Assembly (NCBI GenBank): GCA_002964805.2
Contig: PUDQ02000001.1
Location: 682,001-746,000 of the forward strand
Direction: 5' to 3'
Length of the DNA: 64,000 nucleotides
Source: Trametes villosa
Lineage: Eukaryota > Basidiomycota > Agaricomycetes > Polyporales > Polyporaceae
Shown: positions 23,475 through 34,323 of the stretch, one piece after another
Layout: the number at the start of each line of letters is the position of its first letter
Position numbering within the stretch: position 1 is the stretch's first letter
Notes under the pieces: model-generated
Told to the model about the DNA's origin: nothing
The model's database searches: none
What the model saw: only the letters and a program-made list of their open reading frames with translations
Program-made: the position numbers and the translations under genes

Positions 23475-24896
23475 TTTGATGAAGACGGAGGGGGCTGTTG
23501 GAAGCGAGGGTCAGCGACGAAGGGAGTGGACTTTTTTACACGGCGCCGAGGTCGACCTGCGTGGATGGAGGCTCGAAATAAGGTTTGGAATGTCCTACAG
23601 ACTAACAGTCGGGGATTAAAAATTCCTACTCCCGGGTGGCTGGACGGGCGCCTCTTTGCTCCTTTCGACTCAACCTCTCGCTCCCGAGGGCGGCCAGAAG
23701 ACGGTCACTGCGGCGTGCACTCCAACTATTCTCGACCGTCGACAAGGACCTCTTCGTGCAACGTCCGACCCTTGCTGCTAAAAACACACGCTCTCGGACG
23801 GTCATCGCTTCTCTACAGCAACTCTACTACGTGGCAAACGACTGTACCTACTTCAGCGAAGGCTGGGAGCATTCATGTATGGGGCGTAATGCATATCGGG
23901 CGTTGATCAAATTGGCTACGCAGTCGGAGGAGGGCCATATGTGAGAGCTCAGGGAGGGCGAGCCATGCGTTGCCGGCGTTCTTTTCCCGCACCTGGGTCA
24001 GCGTCGGTGCGGGATTAAGGACGGCGCGCGGGTCAGGTACGCACGCATTGTACGATTGCCACTTTCGCGCGAAGAAGAGTCATACGCTCCTCGACGAGCA
24101 CACTTGTATCACAAGAGTCGGCGCATCGGAAGGTGGTATGGAAGTGGTATGGGAGCGTAGGTGTCCGGCAGTATGCCGGTGCAATTGTATTCAAGCCTGG
24201 GCAAACAAATCGCATCAGTCGCGCTACGCGGGACATAAACAAGCTTGGCCAGGCTCGCGACGCTTCGCCGAGGGACAATGAATGCGGGCTGTGCGCGGGG
24301 GACGTAAACACACGAGCTGCAATTGTTCTCCAGGAGGGTGTTGGGCGCTCGCCCACGTGCGGATGAAACGCGGGAGCATATGCGCCTTGTACCCAAATCA
24401 GGCAACTCTTGAGGTTCGCTTTTGTTGAGCGGAGGTCCTTTTGTTCTCGCTTCGCTACGCGGCTCTGGCCTTCTATCCCATTGTCTCTCTAGACGCCGCC
24501 ATAATGCACGTCCAGGCTATAAGAACGGGCTTCAATCCCGTTTACCGTCTCCTCACTCCGGACAGTAGTTCCATCAGCCTCTCCTCCCCTCACTCTCCCT
24601 TCCAGGCCAGCTCCCGTTAGGTGAGTTTCCTTTGCACGGCCTGCGCTGCATCGGTCTCTAACCAACCTTGATCGTCTAGACTTTCGTTACCAGTCGTCTC
24701 TCGACTCGACTCGACTGCCTCACGCTACACGACTCAGTTCGATCCGCCGCATCATCTCGATATCCTTCGCATCTCATTCAGCGAGCACACCACCGCGCAT
24801 TCTCATCGCAGGTCGATCATAGCCTTCACGACTCCCAGCATTAACCACACGAGCAACATCTCTCACCTTCTCTCTCACCACATACCTCTTATCGCA
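23475..24896. promoter_or_regulatory. Divergent intergenic region eS27 / BTG gene
   Basis: 1.4 kb between outward-facing genes. The left part should hold the eS27 promoter. The right part holds the BTG-gene promoter: TATAAG at 24518-24523, a CT-rich start region and a leader intron. 23500-24450 shows no gene that I can support. Confidence 0.45.
24621..24679 (+). other. Probable 5' UTR intron of the BTG-domain gene
   Basis: GTGAGT donor at 24621 and CTAG acceptor ending at 24679, 59 bp, preceded by a TATA box about 100 bp upstream and followed by a CT-rich leader with three CGACT units (near 24702). Length and sites match the coding introns in the window. Confidence 0.55.
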
Positions 24897-25901
24897 ATGG
24901 CCGCCATCAACGTTTCCTTCGGCTCCCTCTCCGTCGCTCTCGCTCAGGCTATCACGTACATCACGCGCCCCCTCATCGCTCAGTACTCCGCTGTGAACAT
25001 CATCAAGCTCCAGCTCGCGCTCGAGGCCAACCTCACCGCCCAATTCTCCTCCTCTTGGTGCCCGTCCGAGCCTCTCCGCGGTTCGGGTCGCCGCTGCCTC
25101 ACCCTTTCCCCCTTCGGTGTCCCCCCTCGCGCCGTCTTCAACGCTTGCAAGTCCGCAGGCGTTGAGTGGTCGCAGTGGATCGCTCTCCTCGGCAACTTCG
25201 AGTTCGACCTCTTCATCGACCCCGGCTGCGTCTCCGTTCGCTTCGGCAACTGGGACGCGGGCAAGGTCGGCAAGTTCTTCACCATCTGGTCGGAGGACGC
25301 CGGCAAGGTCGAGCAGAAGAAGGCCGTCGCCGAGAAGGAGGCCCGCCTTGACGCCGAGCTGAAGGCGCAGGCCGCAGCTCGCGCAGCGTCCGCCAAGCCC
25401 GTCAAGACCTACGCGCAGCAGCTCCTCGAGGTCGAGCAGGACGACGACGAGCTCTTCGCGCTCATCGCCGACGAGGTCCGCGAGCCGACCTGGCTCACCC
25501 CCATCCTCAGCGAGTTCCCCCGCGTCCCCGTGCCCGAGCGTTCCGGCGCGTCTTCGCCCATGTCCACCATTTCCACCCTCTCTTCGCATTCACGCTCCAG
25601 CTCGAGCTCCGGCTACACGTTCTCCTCGGTCGAGAGCGGCTCTTCGATCTCCTCCGCCAGCACCGCCTCGCAGTCCCCCTCGGACGAGAAGCCTTCCTTC
25701 AAGCTCTCTCGCCGCGAGCGCGCGCGCCAGGCCCGCGTCTTCGTCGACACCACCAAGAAGGAGGTCACGAACTACGACGGTGGCAAGACCGCCGTGCTCA
25801 CCGGCGGTGTCATGCTCGGCGGCGGCGCCAAGCCCAAGCCGGTCGCTGCGCCCAAGAAGGCCGTCGGCTCCACCTCGAACTGGCGCTCCCTCCGCGCCTA
25901 A
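24897..25901 (+). CDS. BTG/Tob-domain (anti-proliferative family) protein
   Basis: Single-exon gene, 334 aa. The N-terminal 120 residues match the BTG domain: box A (IIKLQLALEANLTAQFSSSW, then CPSEPLRGSGRRCLTLSP) and box B (WSQWIALLGNFEFDLFIDPG, then CVSVRFGNWD). In animals these proteins bridge the Caf1/Ccr4-Not deadenylase to mRNA or transcription factors; the same adaptor role is plausible here but inferred. Residues 140-170 form a charged helix, followed by a long Ser-rich linker and a basic patch (KLSRRERARQARVFVDTT) near residue 280. Codons end strongly in C/G, suggesting high expression. The start follows a long TATA-driven leader. Confidence 0.9.
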   Translation: MAAINVSFGSLSVALAQAITYITRPLIAQYSAVNIIKLQLALEANLTAQFSSSWCPSEPLRGSGRRCLTLSPFGVPPRAVFNACKSAGVEWSQWIALLGNFEFDLFIDPGCVSVRFGNWDAGKVGKFFTIWSEDAGKVEQKKAVAEKEARLDAELKAQAAARAASAKPVKTYAQQLLEVEQDDDELFALIADEVREPTWLTPILSEFPRVPVPERSGASSPMSTISTLSSHSRSSSSSGYTFSSVESGSSISSASTASQSPSDEKPSFKLSRRERARQARVFVDTTKKEVTNYDGGKTAVLTGGVMLGGGAKPKPVAAPKKAVGSTSNWRSLRA

Positions 25902-27077
25902 GCGCGGCCACTTTCCTTTCCTTTGCCTTCGCATCTTTCTCTGGACGAGTTCCACGACCCCTCGACGTGCACGGCCACGCCCAAAACGCCCTTCACGAAA
26001 ATCAACGAAAACCCCCAAGACTCTCTGTATCCTACACCGCGCCCCGCGCTCTATTCTGGCTCATCCCCACTGTTTCCATTGCTGGTCGAATGTGTAGCAT
26101 GAACCCCCCTGCTGTGTCGAACACTGGATTTTCGGTTTCCCCTTAGGCATCTTGTAATCACTACTTCTCTGCACACCCTTTTGTTTCCATATTGCGCTGG
26201 TCTGGATCCCACACTGTATATTCGTCTATATGTCGCCCTAGCTGTCGTCGCTGTAGTATAACAAAGCTGGTTTGGATTGCTCCCATCTACTCCCGTGTGA
26301 TGTGTGATTGGTTTCACTCGGGCTCCCTGCGCTCTCCAGGGCCTGACGTCAACTGGAATGCAAGCGGATGGACCAGCGGTGCATCACGGTCTAGGCAGCA
26401 GTCTTCGGGATATCTGGATGCCGCCTTCACACACAGGAAGAGTCGAAGCTCCTCGCGGGCCCACCCCATCAGCGGTGCAGCACTGCATCACTGGCTCTCT
26501 GCAAGCGATCTGGACGGGTCGGAGCGCCATGTTCAACATGTCTGGGGTCGGGCAACGTCATGGGCTATGGCTGTTGGGTGGAGATGCATACCCCGGCCTC
26601 GCGGACAAGCCGCCGGATCGGAGAAGAGCGCAGTCCCCACACGATCGCCCCGCCGCAGGGTAGGAAGCCATGCGGGGGAGAGCCCATCGCGGAGAGCTCG
26701 CGAGCCTCGTGGATTTCATCGCGCAGGGGTGGCGCAGGCTTCTCGAGGCGCAGGGCTGGAGAAGGACGAGGGTCGTGGGAGCGCGGCGCCAGTGCCACCG
26801 AGCCCCGAAGGGTGTGACGGCCGGATCGGGCAAGCCCGATCCACTTGAACTTGAAAACCTGCCGGATTAGGGTCGTTGTCGTCATTCGTCCCGTACCCGT
26901 AGTGGTGCATCGCTGTGGATTCGAGGGAGTTGGTTGCCGCATAACATCATGCACTCCCCCAGCGCCCGCCCTATATAATCCTCTGCCCTCGCCGTGTCCT
27001 CCCTACCAAGTTCCAGCCGCAACATCCGTCCTCTACTCTTCGTTCTCCCATCACCTACCCCTCCTACTCACTCGAAA
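25902..27077. other. Intergenic: BTG 3' region and promoter of the small orphan gene
   Basis: 1176 bp. The BTG 3' UTR probably covers the first 350 bp. 26300-26850 is GC-rich with open frames on both strands but no recognisable protein. The right end holds the TATA box described separately. Confidence 0.4.
26972..26978 (+). promoter_or_regulatory. TATA box of the small orphan gene
   Basis: TATATAA, 100 bp upstream of the start codon at 27078, followed by a pyrimidine-rich leader. Consensus match is perfect. Confidence 0.6.
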
Positions 27078-27423
27078 ATGACTGGCCCCCGCGACGCACA
27101 CACCATCGAGGCACGCAAGGCCCGCTACTCGCGCGAGCTCGCCGCATACACCCTGCGCCAGTGGGATCTGGTCCGCCAGACCCAGGAGGACGGCAGCAGC
27201 CGGGACAAGTCCGCCAGTCCCCCCTCCCAACAAGGTAGATCCCGTTCTCTGCCGCGGGACTCGGGCAAGTCGTCGAGGACGCAACAAGGTCAGACTAACA
27301 GTGCCTGCAGAGACTGCCCATGTGAACAATGACGCCCGCTCTACACCAGGTATTCACGCCCATGACTACGCCCAAAGCCCGCACAGGCAGATGAGCGGCC
27401 GGGCTGTTGCGGGCAACGCATAA
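27078..27423 (+). CDS. Small orphan protein (89 aa)
   Basis: Two exons, 27078-27234 and 27311-27423, joined by a 76-bp GT-AG intron; the spliced frame continues to TAA. The protein starts MTGPRDAHTIEARKARYSRE and has one likely amphipathic helix (residues 8-37, rich in Arg/Ala/Tyr/Leu) followed by a polar tail. No signal peptide, membrane segment, Cys motif or CaaX end. Support comes from the TATA box, leader, splice consensus and C-ending codons. If the intron is retained the frame instead ends at 27332. I do not recognise a family. A further GTGAGC...CAG pair (about 27438-27496) may be a 3' UTR intron. Confidence 0.5.
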
Positions 27424-29248
27424 CGTTGTCCGTTGGATGGTGAGCCACTTACGCCTTCCTGCGCGCGATTTCCACTGACGCGCTCTCCCCGTCAGGCTTC
27501 CGCACATCACTGCCTCATATATCTCGAGCACGTCGGACAATACGCGCTGTCTAATTGCTGTCACACACATACCTCATCGTCTCTACCACGAACGCTAGAG
27601 TCGCATATCATCCCTGTATATTAGCTGCATAGTGAACGGTCTGTATTTTGCGGGTTCGCCGGTTGATCTGTATAGAATTTGCGACGCCTTGCGTGCACCG
27701 CTTTCTTTCTAAGTGCAGTGGCCTGTGGGCACAGTGGTGCAGCAACTGCAGCATCTGAGCTGAGTGACTCGGCCGTGGGCGCAGGCCTGGATGATGACGT
27801 CCATGAAGCTTTAGCGGGGGTGGGTACATCATCAGAAATTTGCACACCAAAGCACCCAAACACCCCATCAAGATCGAGAAGCGGCTGAGCCCGACGAAGT
27901 CTTTAGGCGCGCTGATCCTAGCATCCCGAAAGCATCGAGTGGGAAACCCTTTACGATTGGAAGAGCTGAGGCAGGGCGGCCCACGTCTCTATCCTGTCCC
28001 GGTGAGCCTCGGAATAACAAGCAGAATTCGCCTCGCGCGACTGTGAGCAGACCGCCGCCGCAAGACGCGCAGATAATAGCCTATCATCCTTCGTGGACGA
28101 GACGGTGAGGGAACATCTCGTCACACGGCCTAACGGCATGCACGCGCTGGATGCGTGGGTGGCATGCGCGGCAGAGAGTAATGAGGCGGTCAAAAGGGCA
28201 GTGCCGTATGACGCCTACGACGTGGTGAGTGTATTGCGCCACTGGCTATGGAGCGATTCCATAGCAAAACTTCGACCTAGAAGCTCTCACTCCGCCGCGC
28301 CAGCGGAGCTTATCACCGGTGACCGGGCGGAGGTGGAGAGATTGGCGCGAGAGCATTCTCTCCGGGGCGCGCATATATATTGCCCTGGAGATTGCGGCCT
28401 AGGTCTATACGGTGCAGAGAGTCGTCATCCGCTCTAACGCAAAGGCTTTAACGACCTAAGGATTTCGAGCCTGGAAGCCTGGAGGTGGAGAGACCAGCGA
28501 CGCAGGGGGCAAAGGACTCACACAACGGCAGATTACTCAGCAGGCTGTTTTGGGCGCGACCCGCTGTCGGCAGGATGCGTTGCAATGCCCAATCCTGTCG
28601 GAGGTTTCCGCGTAGTGCCAAGCGAACGCTTTCAGCGCACGTTCAAGCCCATAATACGCGTGCGTATAGACAACATGGGGCGCGATCACAAGTCCAGAGC
28701 TCAGTGGATCTGCAAGGACGTCAGCAGCAGTATTGCGAGCTCGGCTGAATGCGCCGGCATTGAATAGACGTACATGACTATACGGTTGTTGCACCCGAAG
28801 CCTGAGGTGTGAGGACTCGGAGACGGACATACCATCGTCAGTTCGAGGTCGCCGCACGGTCATGAAACTTCCGACATATTTCGTCTTTGTTCTTTCATAC
28901 TTGCATAACGTGCAAACTACACGAGCAGGATTGACCCCCGCGCGTTTCTTGTGGTCGTCGAACGAGGGCGGGGGTCGGGCGAGACGAAGGGAGGCGCGCG
29001 GCGCGCGGACGCAAATCGCGCGCGTCCTACTTGTCGCGTCCAATCACGTGGGGTAGCGCGATTGGATCTGAGATCCATTGCTTGCGGGATGTCCTCCCCA
29101 AGCATTCCCCAAGCCTTTTGCGATCTACCCGCCCTTCCGTTCTCCCACTCAATCTCCACCCGCGCGCATCTCTCTCTTGCCCTCCAACCCCGTCTTAAGC
29201 AAGGGAGACATCTGCACGCCCATCCTCTCGCCATCCATCGCGCACGCC
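27424..29248. other. Intergenic region upstream of biotin synthase
   Basis: 1.8 kb. Only short open frames, none recognised, including one at 28093-28437. The last 250 bp carry the biotin synthase promoter with CCAAT and E-box elements. Confidence 0.4.
29040..29065. promoter_or_regulatory. Inverted CCAAT pair with E-box in the biotin synthase promoter
   Basis: CCAAT at 29040-29044 abuts CACGTG at 29045-29050, and ATTGG (CCAAT on the other strand) lies at 29061-29065, about 190 bp before the start codon. These are consensus sites for the HAP/CBF complex and bHLH factors; occupancy is inferred. Confidence 0.5.
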
Positions 29249-30794
29249 ATGTTCAGAGCCGGTCCCTCTGTACGCCTCTCCGCGCAGCTCAGGCGTGCAC
29301 TCGCGACGCACGCAGCTCCCCCAACGGTTCCCTCGACGCGTCATTCATGGACAAAGCAGGAGATCCAGCAGATATATGACAGCCCGCTTATGGATCTCGT
29401 CTACCGAGCGGCCTCCGTGCACAGGCAGCACCACGATCCGAGCAAGATCCAGCTATGCACCCTGATGAACATCAAGAGTGAGTGCTCCGTGCGCGTGCCT
29501 CGGAAGTGTTTCTGACCTGTGTCATCTCTCAGCTGGGGGATGCTCCGAGGACTGTATGTTTGACCGACGCATGGAAGCGGGATTATGTGTTAACGCCGCA
29601 CCCAGGCTCGTACTGCTCGCAGTCCTCACGCTACGCCACCCCGACCAAGGCGTCCCGTCTGGTTGACATCGAGCCCGTCCTCGAGGCGGCGCGGAAAGCC
29701 AAAGAGAACGGGAGCACGCGCTTCTGCATGGGCGCCGCGTGGAGGGACCTTTCCGGGCGTAAGCGTGGGTTTGACCGCATCCTCACCATGGTGAGCGAGA
29801 TTCGGGGTATGGGAATGGAAGTATGCACGACGCTCGGGATGCTCAGCCCCGAGCAGGCACGGCAGCTCAAAGAAGCGTAGGTACCACCTGCCAGTCCACC
29901 TGTCATCCACTAAGACGCCTGATACCACAGCGGCCTGACTGCGTACAACCACAACCTCGACACCTCGCGCGAGTACTACCCCGAGGTTGGCATGGATTTT
30001 CTGGCAGCTGTCGGACAAAGCTGAGCGCCGAGTGCTTGCAGGTTATCACCACTAGGTCATACGACGACCGGCTGGACACCATTTCCGCTGTGCGGGACGC
30101 CGGTATTAGTGTTTGCTCGGGCGGCATCCTCGGGCTGGGCGAGACCGACAAGGACCGCGTTGGCCTCATATGGGAAGTCGCAAAGTCAGTCGATTTTCCA
30201 TCATGCGCCACATATGTCCGAGTCTGACTCCGCCGCAGCATGCCAGAGCACCCGGAATCGTTTCCTGTAAACGCCCTCGTGCCGATCAAGGGTACGCCGC
30301 TCGAAGATAATGAGGTACGGCGACATATCCATTATTCGGGCGACTAGGCGACGTGAACTCACGTTCTGTACAGCCCGTGCCGTACCAAACCATTCTTCGT
30401 ACGATATCCACGGCGAGGGTCGTAATGCCAGGGACTATCATCCGCCTGGCCGCCGGACGGCAGACGCTCGACGAGACGCAACAGGCAATGTGCTTCATGG
30501 CGGGCGCCAACGCAGTGTTCACTGGTGAACAGATGCTCACCACGCCTTGTGAGTACTGGAAGCTTGTCTGTTTAACAGCCTTGGCGATCTGATGCTGAAC
30601 TGTCGTGAACCCCAGGCTCGCCGTGGGACGAAGATAAGGCGATGATGGGGCGCTGGGGTCTCGAGGGCATGCGCAGCTTCGAGCAGCCTGGTGTGGCCCG
30701 GAAAGAAGGGGCTCGGCTGGAAGCACGTTCGGAGGCGCAGGGCGTGGCGCCCAGCGAGGACACTTCGAACCTCGCGACCGCCGCCAGCGCCTGA
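29249..30794 (+). CDS. BIO2: Biotin synthase (radical SAM), mitochondrial
   Basis: Inserts sulfur into dethiobiotin to make biotin, using a radical-SAM 4Fe-4S cluster and an auxiliary Fe-S cluster; mitochondrial in fungi. Eight exons give 382 aa: 29249-29477, 29533-29553 (21 nt), 29606-29876, 29931-29985, 30042-30184, 30239-30314, 30374-30548, 30616-30794. The radical-SAM motif is Cys80-x3-Cys84-x2-Cys87 (TGGCSEDCSYCSQ), split by two introns. Other family blocks are [69 protein letters not shown] and [13 protein letters not shown]. An Arg/Ala-rich N-terminus looks like a transit peptide. Its promoter has a CCAAT/E-box arrangement. Full length and complete. Confidence 0.95.
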
Positions 30795-33700
30795 ACATTC
30801 CGTCAGCATTAAACCTTTTAGCTCTCTGTCCGGGTCCGCACCCTCGGGCATAACGACGGGGCGCGGGGCGGATGGCAGCGAGAGGACTTGTTACCACATC
30901 CGTACGTGTATCGATGGCTGGACATTGCAGTAGTGTGGAAGTGGAGAAGCTAAATAGAGCGGTATCCCGCCGGTCGCGAGCGCAGGCTCCCGCCGGGTAC
31001 CGAGGTGTATTGCTAGTTTGTTTGATACACTGCGTACACCCCCAACTGAGCAAGGGGCTTGCGACAGCGCGCTACGCGGCATCTCCGGGCCCATGCGAGC
31101 AACTATGCAGGTAGCAGTTGTTCGCAGATACGGACCAGCTTCAGTAGCCAGAACTCGCGAATGGTATCAAGAGCTCATCTCGTAGAGGGTGGGTACTAAG
31201 CTAATAGAGGCGACGTCGTATTGTCTAGCTTAGAAAGCCCTATGAGGTAGCGGTTAGTAGTAAGGGCCGTAAGCGCGCGCACATGGTATGGGCCCGACGA
31301 GCCCCGCGCGATCAAAGGGAGTTCATACTCGTCTGCCCTCGCTTCCTCACATCGGATGGTCCTTCGACAAAGGACGATACACTCCGGTTGGTTCTCGCCC
31401 TAGCTGATGCAAGGTGCCTGAGAATATCAATCAAAGGCCTGGCAACTTCGTATAAAGCAGAGCCGGCGTGAAACTTGAGGCACTCCGCTTCTCTTCTCTC
31501 CACATCATCTGCCTTCCCGTCCTCCCGCCCCTGTGCTTCAACAGTTCACTCACCGACTCGACAATCACCAGGCCCGAATACTTAGACTGCTCTATGCTTA
31601 GAGCGACCGGCTTGTCTGCCTGGGGCTACTAGGAACGTAGGGCGCCGGCTGTCACTCAATTATCGCTTCTCGTTCTCGGATTTCGACACTACTTACTCGG
31701 GTGCTCATCCAAAGGTTCGGCGACTAAGGGCTCTGGTGAGTGCCACGCATCGGGCATCACCGGCCTTAAAGACGTTTAAGTTAGCATCAGCACCACTGCG
31801 AGAGACTGAGATGTCGTTGTATGCTCAGAAGTAGTAGCCTGACCCGGACGGCGCCCCCGGGCTGTTGTAGCTAGTAGTATTGGGCGACCTTGTATAACTT
31901 ATGTCTATGCGCGAATCTAATGAGATTATAATGATACTGGAAGGCGTCTTTGAACACCATCACTAGGCTAAGGTAGTCGACGCCGAATGGCACTGCGGCC
32001 TAGAATATCATGAATCTAGACTGACAGCGACCAAGGCCTGGAGTTTCCGAGGGCCCATCTCGTGTTATGTCGTATACCTCTCACGACCTGGTATAGCAGT
32101 GGGTTGTTTCGAGTTGTCTACCTAGTCTCCTTCAGTATCGGGCTAGTGGACGACGCGACCTCGTTCAATCCCTCAGACGTTATAGCTAGATTACCAAGTG
32201 ACACCTTGTCCCGGGGTACTACTGGACACGGTAGTTCAAACTCGCAAGGTGCGCAAGACGTGCCCACCTCATTGTCAACGAGGCCCCAGCTAGGTCAGAG
32301 AGCCATACCCCCAGAGAGACGTGTCTATCCCGCATTGCGATGCGTAGGGAGGTGCCTGCTACAAAGGCGTCGTACGCAGTGATAAATTGGGGTGGGCGTG
32401 CGATTTGCGCATGACGATCTGCCAGCTATCTCGATCGCCTCCCGCGACGAGTTAGATCTCTGGCTCGTGTGCCTTGGGATCTCCAACGTGCCCGGGTGGG
32501 GGACGCAGTCTATTGAGCCTGTTGACGTTTAGTGTCTGTAGCGCCGACTTCCGCATTCGGTGTCGATTTGTTCGGGTTCCCCGCAACGTCCGAAATGCTC
32601 CTCGAGGCAAGTTCAAACACCATCAACGAGCTAGCTTCTGCCCCGAGGGCTGTGAGAATTTAGTAAGTTCTCAGGGTCCCCGACCGCGCAATCGCCCACC
32701 CGACGACAGCTCCTCACCCAACATCCTTCATCTAATGATTCGTCGGGTACCTCTGGCTCGCCGCCGTGCGCTCCTAGTGGCTATTTGCGACGCCCATACT
32801 CATGAATATGGCCATATTGCGGGGCCGACATGAGCGTGGTCCGAGATGGCGGACGGAAAAGCACGCGAAGGCACGCTGGAGTCGGACTGGCCCCACTGAA
32901 TGCCCCGCACTCCGGACGTGCATCTTGACGGATCGCAACAATCTCCGGCGGACAGGACCCCCGACATTTCACCAAAATGCCTGATCCAATTTTCGATTTT
33001 TGGGCGATTTTTGTCCGTGGGATCAGGCCTCTCTGCAGGCCTGATTTGTCTGGATTGGACCAGGCCTCGGGTGATTTTTGGTGCCTTCGTCCGGATTTTG
33101 GCCTCAGGCCTCGCCCGCCAAATCCGGGCGCTAAGGTTCAGATTTGGGCGCTTAGCGCTTTCCTGCGGCTTTCTGGCCGTTTCTGGCTCGAATGGACCGC
33201 GAAACGGTCCTGAGAGCCGAGCCGCCGCTCGGTCGCCCAATCACAAGCCGCGCTGTGCCGGACTGTCGCTCATGCTCTCCTCCCTAGGGCCGACTAGACG
33301 CCCAGGAGGGCCCGGTTGGATCAGGCCTGGTCCGGCCGACGCCCCCGTTGTCCGGTGGTTGGCATCAGGCCTGGCGCCGATTTTAGCCCAATTTGTCCGG
33401 GTCAGATCAGGCATAGGCCTCCTCAGGAGCCAGATTTTGTCCGGAACTGTCATCAGGCATCTTGGTGGATTGTCGGGGGTCCTCGGCGGACCTGGACGCG
33501 CGTGCAGATGCCGCGTCGAGATAGCATTGCGAGCAACTCGGAATGTGTCAACTTTGCCGCCAGCAGGCAGCTGAAAGGGTGCGGTGGTGAGCACAGCATC
33601 CCCACTCGAGCTATTTTGACTGATTTGCACACGGGACTGTAGCCCTCGCAGGCCAGGCCGTCCCGGGCTCTCCGCAGGGCGTTTGGGCCGCAGTCAGTCT

Positions 33701-34323
33701 GCCTTGGCGTATAGTATGGTTCGGGAGCAATGGGTGACGAAACTCTGTAAGAAAAAAATTCCTTGGGTCCGTCCTTGGGCCAATGGGATGCTCACGCTGC
33801 TTCTTGTGCTTCCTAGGAAGCGGCGCGACAGGCCGTTCGGGCACAGCGGGGGCAGTCGCGGGCCAGTCGATCGAGAGCGCCAACAAGTCCTCCCTTGATT
33901 GTCATCGCCCTTGATATGACTCTTTTCAACACCGTGCCGCCGGGGCATGTTCCGGGCGGGAGACCCTCTGCGTCGGACCAATCGTGCCCAAGTCCGAGCT
34001 GTCGCTTCTCTGACCAACAGGCCTCTACTTCGGCCCTTGTCGCATCTGGAGCAGCCCGAATTAATGATGCTGGCATACCGTCTGGCATGGGCGAAAGCAT
34101 GCCTGGCGTTCCTCGCAACTGCGCAGGACCTGTGATGCCCGCTGTGGTGGTGTTTCGTACAACCCCGGGAACGTGACCAACCTCCTGCCTGTATCATGGT
34201 GGACTCGGCGTCCGCAGGTGCGGTACAAAAGGCGGCGTCTCATGTCGCCGTCCTGGACATCTCATGGCGCTCGACCCCTTGAACGCTTCATGTCTGTTTC
34301 AGTTCTCTGTGCCAGCGCTGACC
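30795..34323. other. Gene-poor 3.5 kb with repeat motifs and promoter-like signals
   Basis: No supported gene. Codon bias and long frames disappear. A TATAAAG at 31450 followed by a CT-rich tract looks like a fungal promoter but leads to no open frame. 32980-33460 carries degenerate repeats listed separately. Parts may be decayed mobile elements; no transposase or reverse transcriptase motif was readable. Confidence 0.45.
32980..33460. repeat. Cluster of degenerate TTTGTCCGG / ATCAGGCCT motifs
   Basis: About 480 bp with at least nine copies of TCAGGC or CAGGCCT in both orientations (for example 33021-33030, inverted 33037-33045, 33061-33067, 33104-33111, 33321-33330, 33364-33374, 33405-33413, 33451-33459), most preceded by TTTGTCCG-like blocks (33010, 33392, 33436). 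Copies at 33021 and 33037 form a 9-bp inverted repeat. Spacing is irregular. Confidence 0.6.

Noticed and set aside
24774..25589. 271-codon minus-strand frame opposite the BTG gene
   Set aside because: Antisense shadow produced by the C-ending codons of the BTG exon.
31900..32400. Possible copia-type reverse transcriptase remnant on the minus strand
   Set aside because: A few residues (GVDYL) recall the motif but no catalytic block or continuous frame can be read.
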